Source of the DNA: Candidatus Symbiopectobacterium sp. NZEC151
Lineage (GTDB): Bacteria > Pseudomonadota > Gammaproteobacteria > Enterobacterales > Enterobacteriaceae
Assembly: GCF_025962655.1 (NCBI RefSeq)
Contig: NZ_JAGFPE010000001.1
Location: 1,054,001-1,118,000 of the forward strand
DNA length: 64,000 bases
Direction of reading: 5' to 3'
The translations under genes and the position numbers were made by a program. The notes under the pieces were generated by a model, which saw nothing but the letters and a program-made list of their open reading frames with translations, had not been told where the DNA came from and ran no database searches. Positions 25,858 through 34,296 of the stretch are shown here, one piece after another. Numbering within the stretch: the first letter of the stretch is position 1; each line of letters opens with the position of its first letter.

Positions 25858-25871
25858 GTGATGGCGATCAT
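25858..25871. promoter_or_regulatory. FNR-like box in the coo divergent region
   Basis: GTGAT-GGCG-ATCAT matches eight of ten positions of the FNR consensus and is symmetric. It could impose anaerobic control on the leftward operon. Confidence 0.35.
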
Positions 25872-25951
25872 ATTTTATTTCTGCGGATGTTAACTTCTTA
25901 TTAATAACCTTCCGTCTGGGCATCATATTCCCAGCTTTACCCACGAATATC

Positions 25952-25967
25952 TGTCAGCCAGCCGACA
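25952..25967. promoter_or_regulatory. CooA operator upstream of cooM
   Basis: TGTCA-GCCAGC-CGACA fits the R. rubrum CooA site TGTCA-N6-CGACA at all ten fixed positions. A plausible -10 element TACATT (25989-25994) would place the transcription start near 26001, putting the CooA centre at about -41.5, the class II activation position used by R. rubrum CooA. Confidence 0.8.
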
Positions 25968-26034
25968 GACAGTGTGGGTAGCATTGATTACATTCACTCC
26001 CGCCTATCCGCTCTCTACGTATCGCGAGGAATAA

Positions 26035-29000
26035 ATGGGAGTATCACTGTTCGGCATTCCATTATTAGCCTGGTCTGGAACCTTATTATTATTGGTCGGC
26101 GAAATAGTGGCGTTATTGCATTTACGCAATCTCTCCAGACTGCTGTTGTTTTCCACGCTGGCAGAATTGGGATATGTACTGCTGGGATTGGGTTTGAACA
26201 ATGCGTCAGGCGAAACCGGGGCGTTGTTGCATTTAGGCTTGCAAGCGATTATGCGCCTGTTAACCCTTACCAGCGCCGCCTACCTGATAAAGCGCAACGG
26301 CTCCAGCGAACTATCCGTGCTGGCTGGCAGTGGTTCGCGTATGCCTTTGGCATCGTTGCTGTTTGGTTTTGGCTTATTTTCCGTGATGGGACTCTCACCG
26401 TTTAAAGGCTCATTCAGCAAATTTCTGATTTTATACGGCGCGATGGAGCAAGGTGAATGGGCCATCGCCGCGGTGGCGACAGTCGCGACTATTTTGGCCT
26501 CGGTGTATTATATTATTGTCATTCAGCGCGTCTGTCTGGAGAGGGATGAGAATGTCATTTTAGCGCCCTTTCATTTCGCCACATTACTTTCTCCGCGCTG
26601 GCTGATAATGCTGCTACTGACCGCAATCACCATTGCGGTCAGTATTGCGCCAGAACCGTTATTGCATCTTGCCGAGCATTATGCGACACCCTCGATAACC
26701 GCAGCAGTACCCAATTTCGAGACCCCCTGGCATTACTGGGTAATAGTGCCCTATGTCGGCGGATTTTTACTGTATGGCGTGGGAGTAATTAATTCCCGAT
26801 TACGCGATCGGGCTGCCGTCGTTATTGCGCTGGCGACACTGTACGGCGTGTGGCAAATGGATGCCAGCGACAGCCTGTCGCATTTATTCAGCGTCCTGTT
26901 CGCTGGCCTGATAGCCGTAGTGGTGATCTATTCCCAGGGCTACATGCGCAATGATAAACACGCCAATCGCTATTATTTCTTTCTGTTTTTAATGGCAGGG
27001 TCGCTTATCGGCGTCACCACGGCAGGAGATTTCGGTAATTTCTATCTGTTCTGGGAATTGATGACCTGGAGCTCCTATTTTCTGGTGGTGCATGAACGCA
27101 CGTCACAGGCGCTCAAGGCCGGGCGTAAATATTTCCTGATGTGCTGTACCGGCGCCTATATCATGCATTTCGGCATTCTGGTGTGCCATACCCAGTTTGG
27201 CAGCTTTGATATGGCGTTGATCGCCTCACAGGCCGCTCAGCTTACACCGGGATTCGCCACGGTCATTGGCCTCTGTTTTCTCATCGGGCTTGGGGTGAAA
27301 GCCGGTTTGTATCCGCTGCACGGCTGGCTGCCTGATGCCCACCCGGTAGCCCCTTCGTCCATTTCCGCACTGATGTCCGGTGTTTTAACCAAGGCTGGCG
27401 TCTACGGACTGGCAAAAATCATGCTGGTGGTGCTGGGAACCAGCCTGACCGGGCAGTGGCTCACCGCCGGTGCGCTCCCTGCCTTTGGGTTGGCCCTTAG
27501 CCTGTTGGGTTGTCTGACGGTGATTTATGGCGAAGTGAAGGCGCTGCGTGAGCAAAACCTGAAACGCATTCTGGCGTTCTCGACGCTGGCACAGGTGGGA
27601 GAAATTCTCGCTATGCTCGGGCTGTTGACCAGCCTGAGCGTTGCCGGTGCTTTGTTCCACGTGATAAACCATGCCATTTTCAAAAATCTGCTGTTCCTGG
27701 CGGCAGGCGGATTGATCGCGCGCGCCGCCGGTAAACACCTGTCAGACCTGGCCGGACTCGGCAGGGTCATGCCCTTTACCGCGCTGTGCTTTGCCATCGG
27801 CGCGTTGGCCGTGATGGGGTTGCCCCCGTTCAGCGGTTTTTACAGCAAATTTCTGATGATCTACGCCGCGGTACACGCCAATGCCGTCACCGTGGCGCTG
27901 CTGTTTTTGACAGGCAGCGTGTTGGGGGCAATATATTACCTGCGCATCGTACGCGTGCTGTTCTTCGCCCGTTATCAGGGCACGGGCGTTGTAGAGGAAG
28001 CGCCGCTGGCGATGCGTGTGGCTACCGGCCTGTTGGCGGCGCTGGTCGTCCTGGGCGGCGTGTTCCCCGATTACGGGTTACAACACTGGATACAGCCGGC
28101 CATTGCGCAGATTGCCTATCATCAAGGTTGGCCCGTCACGCCGCTGCCGACGCTTAATCTGGAGTGGTCGCCCGCCACGGCAATCGCGATTATCGGCGCA
28201 CTGTTGACGTTTTTACTCGGAAAGCGCGCACCGCGTCGTGCGGGAATGCTGGCGGTCGGCGTCATGGCGTTGACGCTGGGAGCGGTGCTGTTAGATGCGG
28301 GTCGCTACGATCTGCTGTCTTACTGGTTTGCCGTCTTGATAGCCGGCGTTGGCCTGCTTAACCTGTGCTATGCCATCGGCTATATGGCACATGGCCATAG
28401 CCAACACCGCTTTTTCTTCTTCTTCATATTTATGATCGGCGGCCTGTTAGGGATCACCGCCAGCAAGGATCTGTTCAACTTCTTCGCGTTCTGGGAAATC
28501 ATGAGCAGTTGGACGCTCTACTTCGTGATTATTCACGATGAGACCGAAGAAGCATTGCAGGAAGGCTTCAAATACTTCATTTTCAATTTTGTCGGCGCCA
28601 CCTGCATGTTCCTCGGTGTCGCCATCTTGTGCGCGCGCAGCGATGCCTTTAGCTTCGATGCTATTCTTGCTGCCGCTCAACATATGCCGCTTCCCTGGCT
28701 CGGCGCCGGATTGTTCCTTTTGTTGTCTGGGTTGCTGATGAAATCAGCGCAACTGCCCTGGCGCATCGACTACCAGATGCACCCCCCGACAGCCCCCACG
28801 CCGGTCAGCGGCTATATCTCCGCCGTGCTGCTAAAAAGTGGGATCTATGGCGTGCTCAAGCTGTTCGCACTGGGCGGTGCCGGGATGCTGTTTGTTCGGT
28901 TCGGCTCACTGGGCGATACCTCTGGCGTGATGTACAGCATCGCGCTGATCGCCACGGTTACCCTGCTTTATGCCGGTGCCATGGCGCTGATCCAGAACGG

Positions 29001-29826
29001 CATCAAACGACTGTTGATCTACAGCACGGTGAGCCAGTTGGGCTATATCCTGCTCGGGCTGGCGTTAGCCACCCCGGAGGGGATTGCCGGAGGGCTGATG
29101 CATCTGGTTAACCATCTGCTGCTCAAAGACATTCTGTTTCTGGCGGCGGGTTGCATCCTGGCGCAGGTGCACGTAGTGAGTCTCGATCAACTTAGCGGGC
29201 TGGGGCGTAAAATGCCGATCACTTTTGCACTCTTCCTGTTCGCCGGGCTGTCGCTATCCGGCATTCCACCGCTCAACGGCTTCGCCTCCAAATGGCTCAT
29301 TTATCAAGCCGCATTCCAGAGCGGACACTATCTGCTGGCACTCAGCGCCATGATGTCCAGTCTGTTTACCCTGGCCGCCGTGCTGAAATTCGCCCATGCC
29401 GCGTTTATGGGACAGCCTGCCGCACATCTGGAAAACGTCACTGAAGCCCCGCGCTCGATGCTGTTGCCAATGGGCGTGTTGAGCGCGGCGGCGCTGGTCA
29501 TCAGCCTGCTGCCAGGGGTGTTGCTGGTGCCCATCAGTCATCTGATGGCGCAGGCCGGTCTCGGCCAGATAACGGCCAGTTGGGGCGGTGCATTACCCGG
29601 CCTTCACGGCTGGCACCCTCTGACTTTGTGGGTGTTGGTGGCGATGGTGGCAGGCTGTGGTGGCGTGTTCTACCGCCTGAGCAACCGCCAGTCGCAGCAC
29701 ATTCATTTACATCAGGGCGGCGTCACCGATATCACTCCCGCGCAAGCGCATGTTCCCGCCTCCGCGCTGTATCAGGCACCGGAACGTTTTATTCGCCTGG
29801 CGCTGCACGCCCAGAACAAGGACTAA
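26035..29826 (+). CDS. cooM: CO-induced hydrogenase giant membrane subunit CooM
   Basis: 1263 residues, close to R. rubrum CooM (about 1.28 kb of residues), almost wholly transmembrane. Three successive blocks resemble the proton-pumping subunits of complex I and Mrp antiporters (NuoL/M/N). Block 1 (~1-215) is only the C-terminal half of a module; block 2 (~230-690) is complete, with LYPLHGWLPDAHPVAPSSIS; block 3 (~700-1190) is complete, with MHPPTAPTPVSGYISAVLLK. Repeated lysine-bearing helices (e.g. LREQNLKRILAFSTLAQVG, IQNGIKRLLIYSTVSQLG) mark ion paths. It anchors the hydrogenase and couples H2 evolution to ion translocation. AGGA precedes ATG. Confidence 0.95.
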   Translation: MGVSLFGIPLLAWSGTLLLLVGEIVALLHLRNLSRLLLFSTLAELGYVLLGLGLNNASGETGALLHLGLQAIMRLLTLTSAAYLIKRNGSSELSVLAGSGSRMPLASLLFGFGLFSVMGLSPFKGSFSKFLILYGAMEQGEWAIAAVATVATILASVYYIIVIQRVCLERDENVILAPFHFATLLSPRWLIMLLLTAITIAVSIAPEPLLHLAEHYATPSITAAVPNFETPWHYWVIVPYVGGFLLYGVGVINSRLRDRAAVVIALATLYGVWQMDASDSLSHLFSVLFAGLIAVVVIYSQGYMRNDKHANRYYFFLFLMAGSLIGVTTAGDFGNFYLFWELMTWSSYFLVVHERTSQALKAGRKYFLMCCTGAYIMHFGILVCHTQFGSFDMALIASQAAQLTPGFATVIGLCFLIGLGVKAGLYPLHGWLPDAHPVAPSSISALMSGVLTKAGVYGLAKIMLVVLGTSLTGQWLTAGALPAFGLALSLLGCLTVIYGEVKALREQNLKRILAFSTLAQVGEILAMLGLLTSLSVAGALFHVINHAIFKNLLFLAAGGLIARAAGKHLSDLAGLGRVMPFTALCFAIGALAVMGLPPFSGFYSKFLMIYAAVHANAVTVALLFLTGSVLGAIYYLRIVRVLFFARYQGTGVVEEAPLAMRVATGLLAALVVLGGVFPDYGLQHWIQPAIAQIAYHQGWPVTPLPTLNLEWSPATAIAIIGALLTFLLGKRAPRRAGMLAVGVMALTLGAVLLDAGRYDLLSYWFAVLIAGVGLLNLCYAIGYMAHGHSQHRFFFFFIFMIGGLLGITASKDLFNFFAFWEIMSSWTLYFVIIHDETEEALQEGFKYFIFNFVGATCMFLGVAILCARSDAFSFDAILAAAQHMPLPWLGAGLFLLLSGLLMKSAQLPWRIDYQMHPPTAPTPVSGYISAVLLKSGIYGVLKLFALGGAGMLFVRFGSLGDTSGVMYSIALIATVTLLYAGAMALIQNGIKRLLIYSTVSQLGYILLGLALATPEGIAGGLMHLVNHLLLKDILFLAAGCILAQVHVVSLDQLSGLGRKMPITFALFLFAGLSLSGIPPLNGFASKWLIYQAAFQSGHYLLALSAMMSSLFTLAAVLKFAHAAFMGQPAAHLENVTEAPRSMLLPMGVLSAAALVISLLPGVLLVPISHLMAQAGLGQITASWGGALPGLHGWHPLTLWVLVAMVAGCGGVFYRLSNRQSQHIHLHQGGVTDITPAQAHVPASALYQAPERFIRLALHAQNKD

Positions 29827-29830
29827 GGTC

Positions 29831-30784
29831 ATGATGACGTCGATTTTTGCACCGCTGATGATTTTTCCGCTCGGAGCCGCCGCGCTGATTTTCGGCCTGT
29901 GGCTCAAAGGGGTCGATCGCATCCTGATTGCGCGTTTACAACGGCGTATCGGCCCCCCGCTGCTGCAACCCTTTTTCGATATTATCAAGCTGATGCGCAA
30001 GCAGACGCTGGTGCCGCACGGTGCACCGCGCGCCTTGTTTCTGGCGTTGCCCGCCGTCGGCGTCGGCAGCATGCTGATCGCCATTGCACTCATCCCCATC
30101 GCGCAGATCTATCAGCCCGCCACCGCGTTGGGAGACCTGCTGGTACTGCTGTATTTGCTCACCGTGCCTGCCGTGGTGTTGATGCTAGCCGGTTCCTGCT
30201 CAGGTTCGGTGTACGGTGCCATCGGTTTTTCCCGCGAAATGGCGCTGGTTTTGGCCTACGAAGGACCGTTGCTGCTGGCACTGGCAAGCGTGGCGCTAAA
30301 AACCGGGCTGGCGCAAGGCGGTTGGGTAACCTTTTCATTGTCCGAGATCGTTGCCTATCAGCAGCAGCACGGCGCGTTTGTGTTCGATCCCTGGATGTGG
30401 CCTGCGCTGGCGGCCTACGTGCTGTTTATGCCCGCCAACCTCGGCATTGCCCCGTTTGATATCCCGGAAGCGGAGTCCGAAGTGCTGGAAGGGCCCATTC
30501 TGGAATACACCGGCCCCGCGCTGGCACTGTTCCATCTGATGTCTGCCTTGAAAACACTGGTGGTCGTGGCGCTGGGCATCACGCTGTTTTTCCCCAACGG
30601 CCCGGAAGGGATCGCCGGTGTGGCGGTGTTTCTGGTGAAGTGTCTGATTGTCTCCTGCCTGTGCAAGACGCTATTGCGCGCCATGGTGGGGAGAATACGC
30701 ATCGATCAGGCGTTTGTGTTTTATCTGAAGTGGCCTGAGTTACTGGGTGTAATCGGCCTTATCAGCGTAATCGCTCAGGCATAG
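29831..30784 (+). CDS. cooK: Hydrogenase membrane subunit CooK (NuoH/HycD-like)
   Basis: 317 residues with about eight membrane helices. Family motifs are LQRRIGPPLLQPFFDIIKLM, FSREMALVLAYEGPLLLALA and the acidic loop IAPFDIPEAESEVLEGPILE that lies at the interface to the peripheral arm. It joins the hydrogenase arm to the antiporter-like CooM and probably carries the first proton path. It follows cooM by four bases. Tandem ATGs at 29831 and 29834 are both possible; AAGG lies a few bases before them. Confidence 0.93.
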   Translation: MMTSIFAPLMIFPLGAAALIFGLWLKGVDRILIARLQRRIGPPLLQPFFDIIKLMRKQTLVPHGAPRALFLALPAVGVGSMLIAIALIPIAQIYQPATALGDLLVLLYLLTVPAVVLMLAGSCSGSVYGAIGFSREMALVLAYEGPLLLALASVALKTGLAQGGWVTFSLSEIVAYQQQHGAFVFDPWMWPALAAYVLFMPANLGIAPFDIPEAESEVLEGPILEYTGPALALFHLMSALKTLVVVALGITLFFPNGPEGIAGVAVFLVKCLIVSCLCKTLLRAMVGRIRIDQAFVFYLKWPELLGVIGLISVIAQA

Positions 30785-30791
30785 GAAAAAG

Positions 30792-31223
30792 ATGATGACG
30801 TTATTAACGGCTATCGCCACCCGCTCACCCTGGCTGTACCGCATCAACGCCGGTTCCTGCAACGGCTGCGATGTCGAGCTGGCAACCACCGCCTGCATTC
30901 CGCGCTACGACGTGGAACGACTGGGCTGCCAGTACTGCGGCAGCCCAAAGCACGCGGATATCGTGCTGATCACCGGGCCATTGACGATAAGAGTCAAAGA
31001 GAAAGTGCTGCGCGTGTATCAGGAGATCCCAGAACCCAAGGTCACTGTGGCGATTGGCATTTGCCCGATTTCCGGCGGCGTGTTCCGTGACAGCTATGCC
31101 ATTGCCGGGCCCGCTGACAGCTACCTTCCCGTGGATGTCAACGTGCCAGGCTGCCCGCCGCGTCCGCAGGCCATTATTGAAGGGATCGCCATGGCTGTCG
31201 ACATGTGGCGTCAACGCATTTAG
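30792..31223 (+). CDS. cooL: Hydrogenase small subunit CooL (NuoB-like)
   Basis: 143 residues. It carries the proximal [4Fe-4S] cluster with ligands Cys23 and Cys26 (GSCNGCDVE), Cys91 (GICPISGG) and Cys121 (PGCPPRP). Like other group 4 small subunits it has no signal peptide and no additional cluster domains, so it stays on the cytoplasmic side. It pairs with CooH. AGGA precedes tandem ATGs. Confidence 0.95.
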   Translation: MMTLLTAIATRSPWLYRINAGSCNGCDVELATTACIPRYDVERLGCQYCGSPKHADIVLITGPLTIRVKEKVLRVYQEIPEPKVTVAIGICPISGGVFRDSYAIAGPADSYLPVDVNVPGCPPRPQAIIEGIAMAVDMWRQRI

Positions 31224-31232
31224 GAACCCAGC

Positions 31233-31811
31233 ATGAATTTTTTGAAAATCCTGATCCGTAATCTGCGCCAGGGGCCTTCCACCGACCCCTTCCCGTTTGG
31301 TGAGACCTTTACCCCCGACGCGCTGCGCGGCCGCATTGCTTTTGACGCCGCCCGTTGCTCGGTGTGTCGGATGTGCGAGCACGTATGCGCAGGCGGGGCG
31401 ATCCGTTTTGAGGAAACGCCGCAAGGCGTCGAGTTTATCCTGTGGCACAACACCTGCACCTTTTGCGGATTGTGTGAACATTACTGCGTGCCCAAGGCTA
31501 TCCACCTCACCAATGACTGGCATCTGGCGCATCGGCAGGAGGACAAATACCGCATGACGGAGGAAGGTGCAATGCCCTACCACACCTGCATCGGTTGCGG
31601 TGCCGCCTTTCTCGCCCCAAGTGCAGCGCTGCTGGATAACGTCTACCAGACGCCGGGTGGCGTCGACCCGGCGCTGAGTCTGCGCTGCCCCGACTGTCGC
31701 CGCACGCACACCGCCGCTCAGCAAAACACGCCGGGCATCAACCAGATTAACCATCCTGGCATTACCTACCGGACGTTGCCCCCTCATCTCTGCGAGAAGC
31801 ACCATGATTGA
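31233..31811 (+). CDS. cooX: Hydrogenase ferredoxin-like subunit CooX
   Basis: 192 residues. Two [4Fe-4S] motifs (Cys42/45/48/52 and Cys75/78/81/85) match NuoI/HycF-type subunits. A C-terminal CXXC pair set (Cys119/122 and Cys152/155) forms a zinc-ribbon-like site also seen in formate hydrogenlyase counterparts. It relays electrons from CooF to CooL. It ends eight bases inside cooU, so the two are translationally coupled. Confidence 0.92.
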   Translation: MNFLKILIRNLRQGPSTDPFPFGETFTPDALRGRIAFDAARCSVCRMCEHVCAGGAIRFEETPQGVEFILWHNTCTFCGLCEHYCVPKAIHLTNDWHLAHRQEDKYRMTEEGAMPYHTCIGCGAAFLAPSAALLDNVYQTPGGVDPALSLRCPDCRRTHTAAQQNTPGINQINHPGITYRTLPPHLCEKHHD

Positions 31812-32334
31812 CGACATTACACAGGTTGAAAGCCTGTTTAATCAACAACTCACCGCCGGTTTCTCCTTCGAAACGCGCATTAACAAATGGGGCGTCGTCA
31901 GCGCCTGGAGCCGTCTGGCTGACACGGAACAACTGTTACCCGCCGCGCTTGCCATCAAGCAGTTGGGCGGAAGGCTGCATACCATCAGTGCTTATCAGCG
32001 CCTGGGCGGCGAACCGACCGACATCCACGAGATTGCCTACCATTTTGACCTTGATGGCTCAACGCTGACCCTGACGGTGTTTCTTGCCGCAGGCCAGCGC
32101 GATGTGCCGTCACTGACGCCGGTGTTCTGTAACGCCGACTGGAATGAGCGAGAATTTATGGAACTGTACGATCTGAATGCGGTGGGCCATCCCAATCCCA
32201 CCCGACTGTTTATCGATGAAAACATCGATGCCGCGGTGCTGCAAAAATTCATTCCGTTCTCAGACATGGTCAACGCCGCCAGCACCAAGGCGCTGTGGGA
32301 AAAAATCATGCAGCAACGCGGGGAGAAGTCATGA
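31804..32334 (+). CDS. cooU: Hydrogenase subunit CooU (NuoC-like)
   Basis: 176 residues with no cofactor motif. The C-terminal half, DWNEREFMELYDLNAVGHPN, is the signature of the 30-kDa NuoC/HycE-N family (usually E-R-E-x-x-D-x-x-G). It is separate from CooH, as in R. rubrum, whereas hydrogenase-3 and -4 fuse the two. Overlaps cooX at its start and cooH by ATGA at its end. Confidence 0.9.
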   Translation: MIDDITQVESLFNQQLTAGFSFETRINKWGVVSAWSRLADTEQLLPAALAIKQLGGRLHTISAYQRLGGEPTDIHEIAYHFDLDGSTLTLTVFLAAGQRDVPSLTPVFCNADWNEREFMELYDLNAVGHPNPTRLFIDENIDAAVLQKFIPFSDMVNAASTKALWEKIMQQRGEKS

Positions 32335-33413
32335 CACGTTATCAGATGCCGGTCGGTCCGCTGCACGTGGCGTTGGAAGAACCGATGTACTTCAAACTCG
32401 ATCTGGAAGGGGAAACCATCAAAGGGTTGCATATTTCCGCCGGACACGTGCACCGGGGAATGGAGTATCTGGTGATGAAACGTAACTTTTACCAGAATAT
32501 CACCCTGACAGAGCGCATCTGTTCGCTATGCTCCAACAGCCATCCCACCACCTTTTGCATGGCGCTGGAAGAGATCGCCGGTATTGAGGTGCCGCCGCGC
32601 GGTCACTATTTGCGCGTGATTGCCGATGAAATCAAACGCGTGGCATCAAACCTGTTTAATGTCGGCATCATGGCACACATCATCGGCTTTACGTCGCTGT
32701 TTATGCATGTGCTGGAAACGCGTGAAATTGTGCAAGATATCAAGGAGACGCTGTACGGCAACCGCATGGATCTCGGCGCCAACTGCATTGGCGGCGTGAA
32801 ATATAACCTGGATGCCAAGCGCATCGCCTACCTGATCACGCGGCTGAATGAAATAGAACCGGCGGTAGCGGAAATTCACCAAATCTACAGCACCCATCGC
32901 AGCATACTGAGCCGCACCCGCGGCGTCGGCGTACTGCCTCTGACCATCGCCCGCGAGTACGGGCTGATCGGCCCGGTGGCGCGCGCTTCTGGCGTGGAAT
33001 ACGACGTGCGGGCCAAGACCCCTTATGCCATTTATCCCGAACTGGATTTCACCACCATGACCCGTCCCGATGGCGATGTGTGGTCGCGGGCGATGGTGCG
33101 GTTGGATGAAGTACAAATGGCGATTAAGCTTATCCGCCAGTGCCTGACGCAACTCCCTGATGGGCCCGTAGCGATAGTGGGCATGCCGACGATCCCCGCC
33201 GGCGAAGCGGTTGCCAAAACCGAAGCACCGCGCGGTGAGCTGATTTACTACCTGCGCACCAACGGAACCGATATGCCGGAACGCATGAAATGGCGCGTGC
33301 CGAGTTACCCGAACTGGGATGCCTTGCACGTGATGATGCGCGACAACACCGTGGCCGACGTGGCGCTGATTGTTAACAGCATCGATCCCTGTATTTCCTG
33401 CACCGAACGTTAA
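32331..33413 (+). CDS. cooH: [NiFe]-hydrogenase large subunit CooH
   Basis: 360 residues. The nickel-binding pairs are ERICSLCSNSH (Cys64, Cys67) and the C-terminal DPCISCTER (Cys354, Cys357). It reduces protons to H2. The polypeptide stops three residues after the last Cys, so there is no C-terminal extension to be cut off by a maturation endopeptidase; R. rubrum CooH also lacks one. The body resembles HycE and NuoD (group 4c hydrogenase). Starts in an ATGA overlap with cooU. Confidence 0.96.
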   Translation: MTRYQMPVGPLHVALEEPMYFKLDLEGETIKGLHISAGHVHRGMEYLVMKRNFYQNITLTERICSLCSNSHPTTFCMALEEIAGIEVPPRGHYLRVIADEIKRVASNLFNVGIMAHIIGFTSLFMHVLETREIVQDIKETLYGNRMDLGANCIGGVKYNLDAKRIAYLITRLNEIEPAVAEIHQIYSTHRSILSRTRGVGVLPLTIAREYGLIGPVARASGVEYDVRAKTPYAIYPELDFTTMTRPDGDVWSRAMVRLDEVQMAIKLIRQCLTQLPDGPVAIVGMPTIPAGEAVAKTEAPRGELIYYLRTNGTDMPERMKWRVPSYPNWDALHVMMRDNTVADVALIVNSIDPCISCTER

Positions 33414-33418
33414 TACAA

Positions 33419-33439
33419 CCGGCCTGAAGTTCAGGCCGG
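33419..33439. terminator. Hairpin between convergent cooH and cooA
   Basis: Perfect ten-base inverted repeat CCGGCCTGAA/TTCAGGCCGG with a one-base centre (effective loop of about five). There is no U-tract. It lies between two convergent genes and is probably a shared transcript end. Confidence 0.55.
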
Positions 33440-33455
33440 TAAACGGGCACCCGGC

Positions 33456-34127
33456 TTACTTTTTAAACTCAGCCAGCCGGGTAGACAATTGCTGCATATT
33501 GACAATGGCATAGCGGTTTTTGGCGATACGCATAATATCGCCGTCTTTCATCAACACATTAAACAACGATGACGTGGTTTGCCGCGTGGCGCCAATAATC
33601 AGTGAAATGTTTTCCATGGTTAAATCACAATCGAACTCGATGCCGTTTTCAGTCATGTTACCGTTGGCGCGTCCCAGTGATAAAATAAACGCGATCAAGC
33701 GAGTTTTGGCATCATGAAAAATAATGCCTTCAATCACATCCCAGGAACTTCCCAGCATGTCACCTAATATCCCCGTCATCAGCAACGCAATTTCCGGGTG
33801 ATCCACGACTTGTTGGCGAAACGCTTTGATAGGCGTCAATAAAATAACAGAATCCTTCACTGCTTCAATAAACGCGCGGGTGTGGGTACTAAAGATATCG
33901 CCCTGTTCCAGATAATAGAGCGTAAATTCGCGCCCTTCGTAAGAAAGAAAAACCCGCAGCCGTCCGGCAGAGACAATCAGTACGTCATCACTGGCCTTAT
34001 CGGGGCCGCTGACTCGGTTTCCTTTTGGGCAGCGTTTGCTGCGAAATTGCTGCAAAATATGATTGTGCTGTTGCTGATTCAGTAACTCAATCAAATTTAT
34101 CGCCGACACTCTCATTTTTGATCGCAT
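33456..34127 (-). CDS. cooA: Haem-containing CO sensor and activator CooA (CRP/FNR family)
   Basis: About 223 residues. Haem-sensor domain with EREF-like strand GREFTLYYLEQGDIFSTHTR. The axial haem His (R. rubrum His77) is His78 in numbering from MRVSAIN, but the ferric ligand Cys75 is replaced by Ser. The long helix and HTH follow; the recognition helix GATRQTTSSLFN matches the CooA type SRQTTS. CO binding activates DNA binding at TGTCA-N6-CGACA sites. The start is chosen at MRSKMRV (GAGGA eight bases before); ATGs five codons earlier or four later are possible. Converges on cooH. Confidence 0.9.
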   Translation of the reverse strand: MRSKMRVSAINLIELLNQQQHNHILQQFRSKRCPKGNRVSGPDKASDDVLIVSAGRLRVFLSYEGREFTLYYLEQGDIFSTHTRAFIEAVKDSVILLTPIKAFRQQVVDHPEIALLMTGILGDMLGSSWDVIEGIIFHDAKTRLIAFILSLGRANGNMTENGIEFDCDLTMENISLIIGATRQTTSSLFNVLMKDGDIMRIAKNRYAIVNMQQLSTRLAEFKK

Positions 34128-34255
34128 CAAAAATGTCCTCATGACATCAGCCTGGGAAATATATCCCGTATTGTTTACCGCCTATTTTCATGCCAATGAG
34201 AGACAAATGCCATTAAGCAGATCGAAAAAATACTTCATGGTGTCAAAATAATGGA

Positions 34256-34287
34256 AACGAGAAAGGCGATTTCCCGCCTTTCTCGTT
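34256..34287 (-). terminator. Terminator of the chemoreceptor gene
   Basis: AACGAGAAAGGCG pairs perfectly over 13 bases with CGCCTTTCTCGTT, loop of six. The U-rich stretch (TCCATTATTTTG on the minus strand) follows after the stem. Confidence 0.65.
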
Positions 34288-34296
34288 GTGAGGCGG

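Larger units (their letters stand above)
25711..26034. other. Divergent control region of the two coo operons
   Basis: 324 AT-rich bases between hypC and cooM, holding promoters for both operons. A CooA operator match lies at 25952-25967, close to cooM. Two FNR-like sites lie at 25751-25764 and 25858-25871. No second CooA box near hypC is visible. Confidence 0.8.

Noticed and set aside
30825-31817. Long open frame on the minus strand opposite cooL and cooX
   Set aside because: No recognisable product, and it lies antisense to two genes with intact cluster motifs and coupled starts.
20532-33413. Interpretation of the hyp and hydrogenase genes as a formate hydrogenlyase (hyc/hyf) cluster
   Set aside because: No formate dehydrogenase gene; NuoC-like and large subunits are separate (CooU, CooH); CooM is a single giant subunit and CooS/CooF/CooC/CooA are present.
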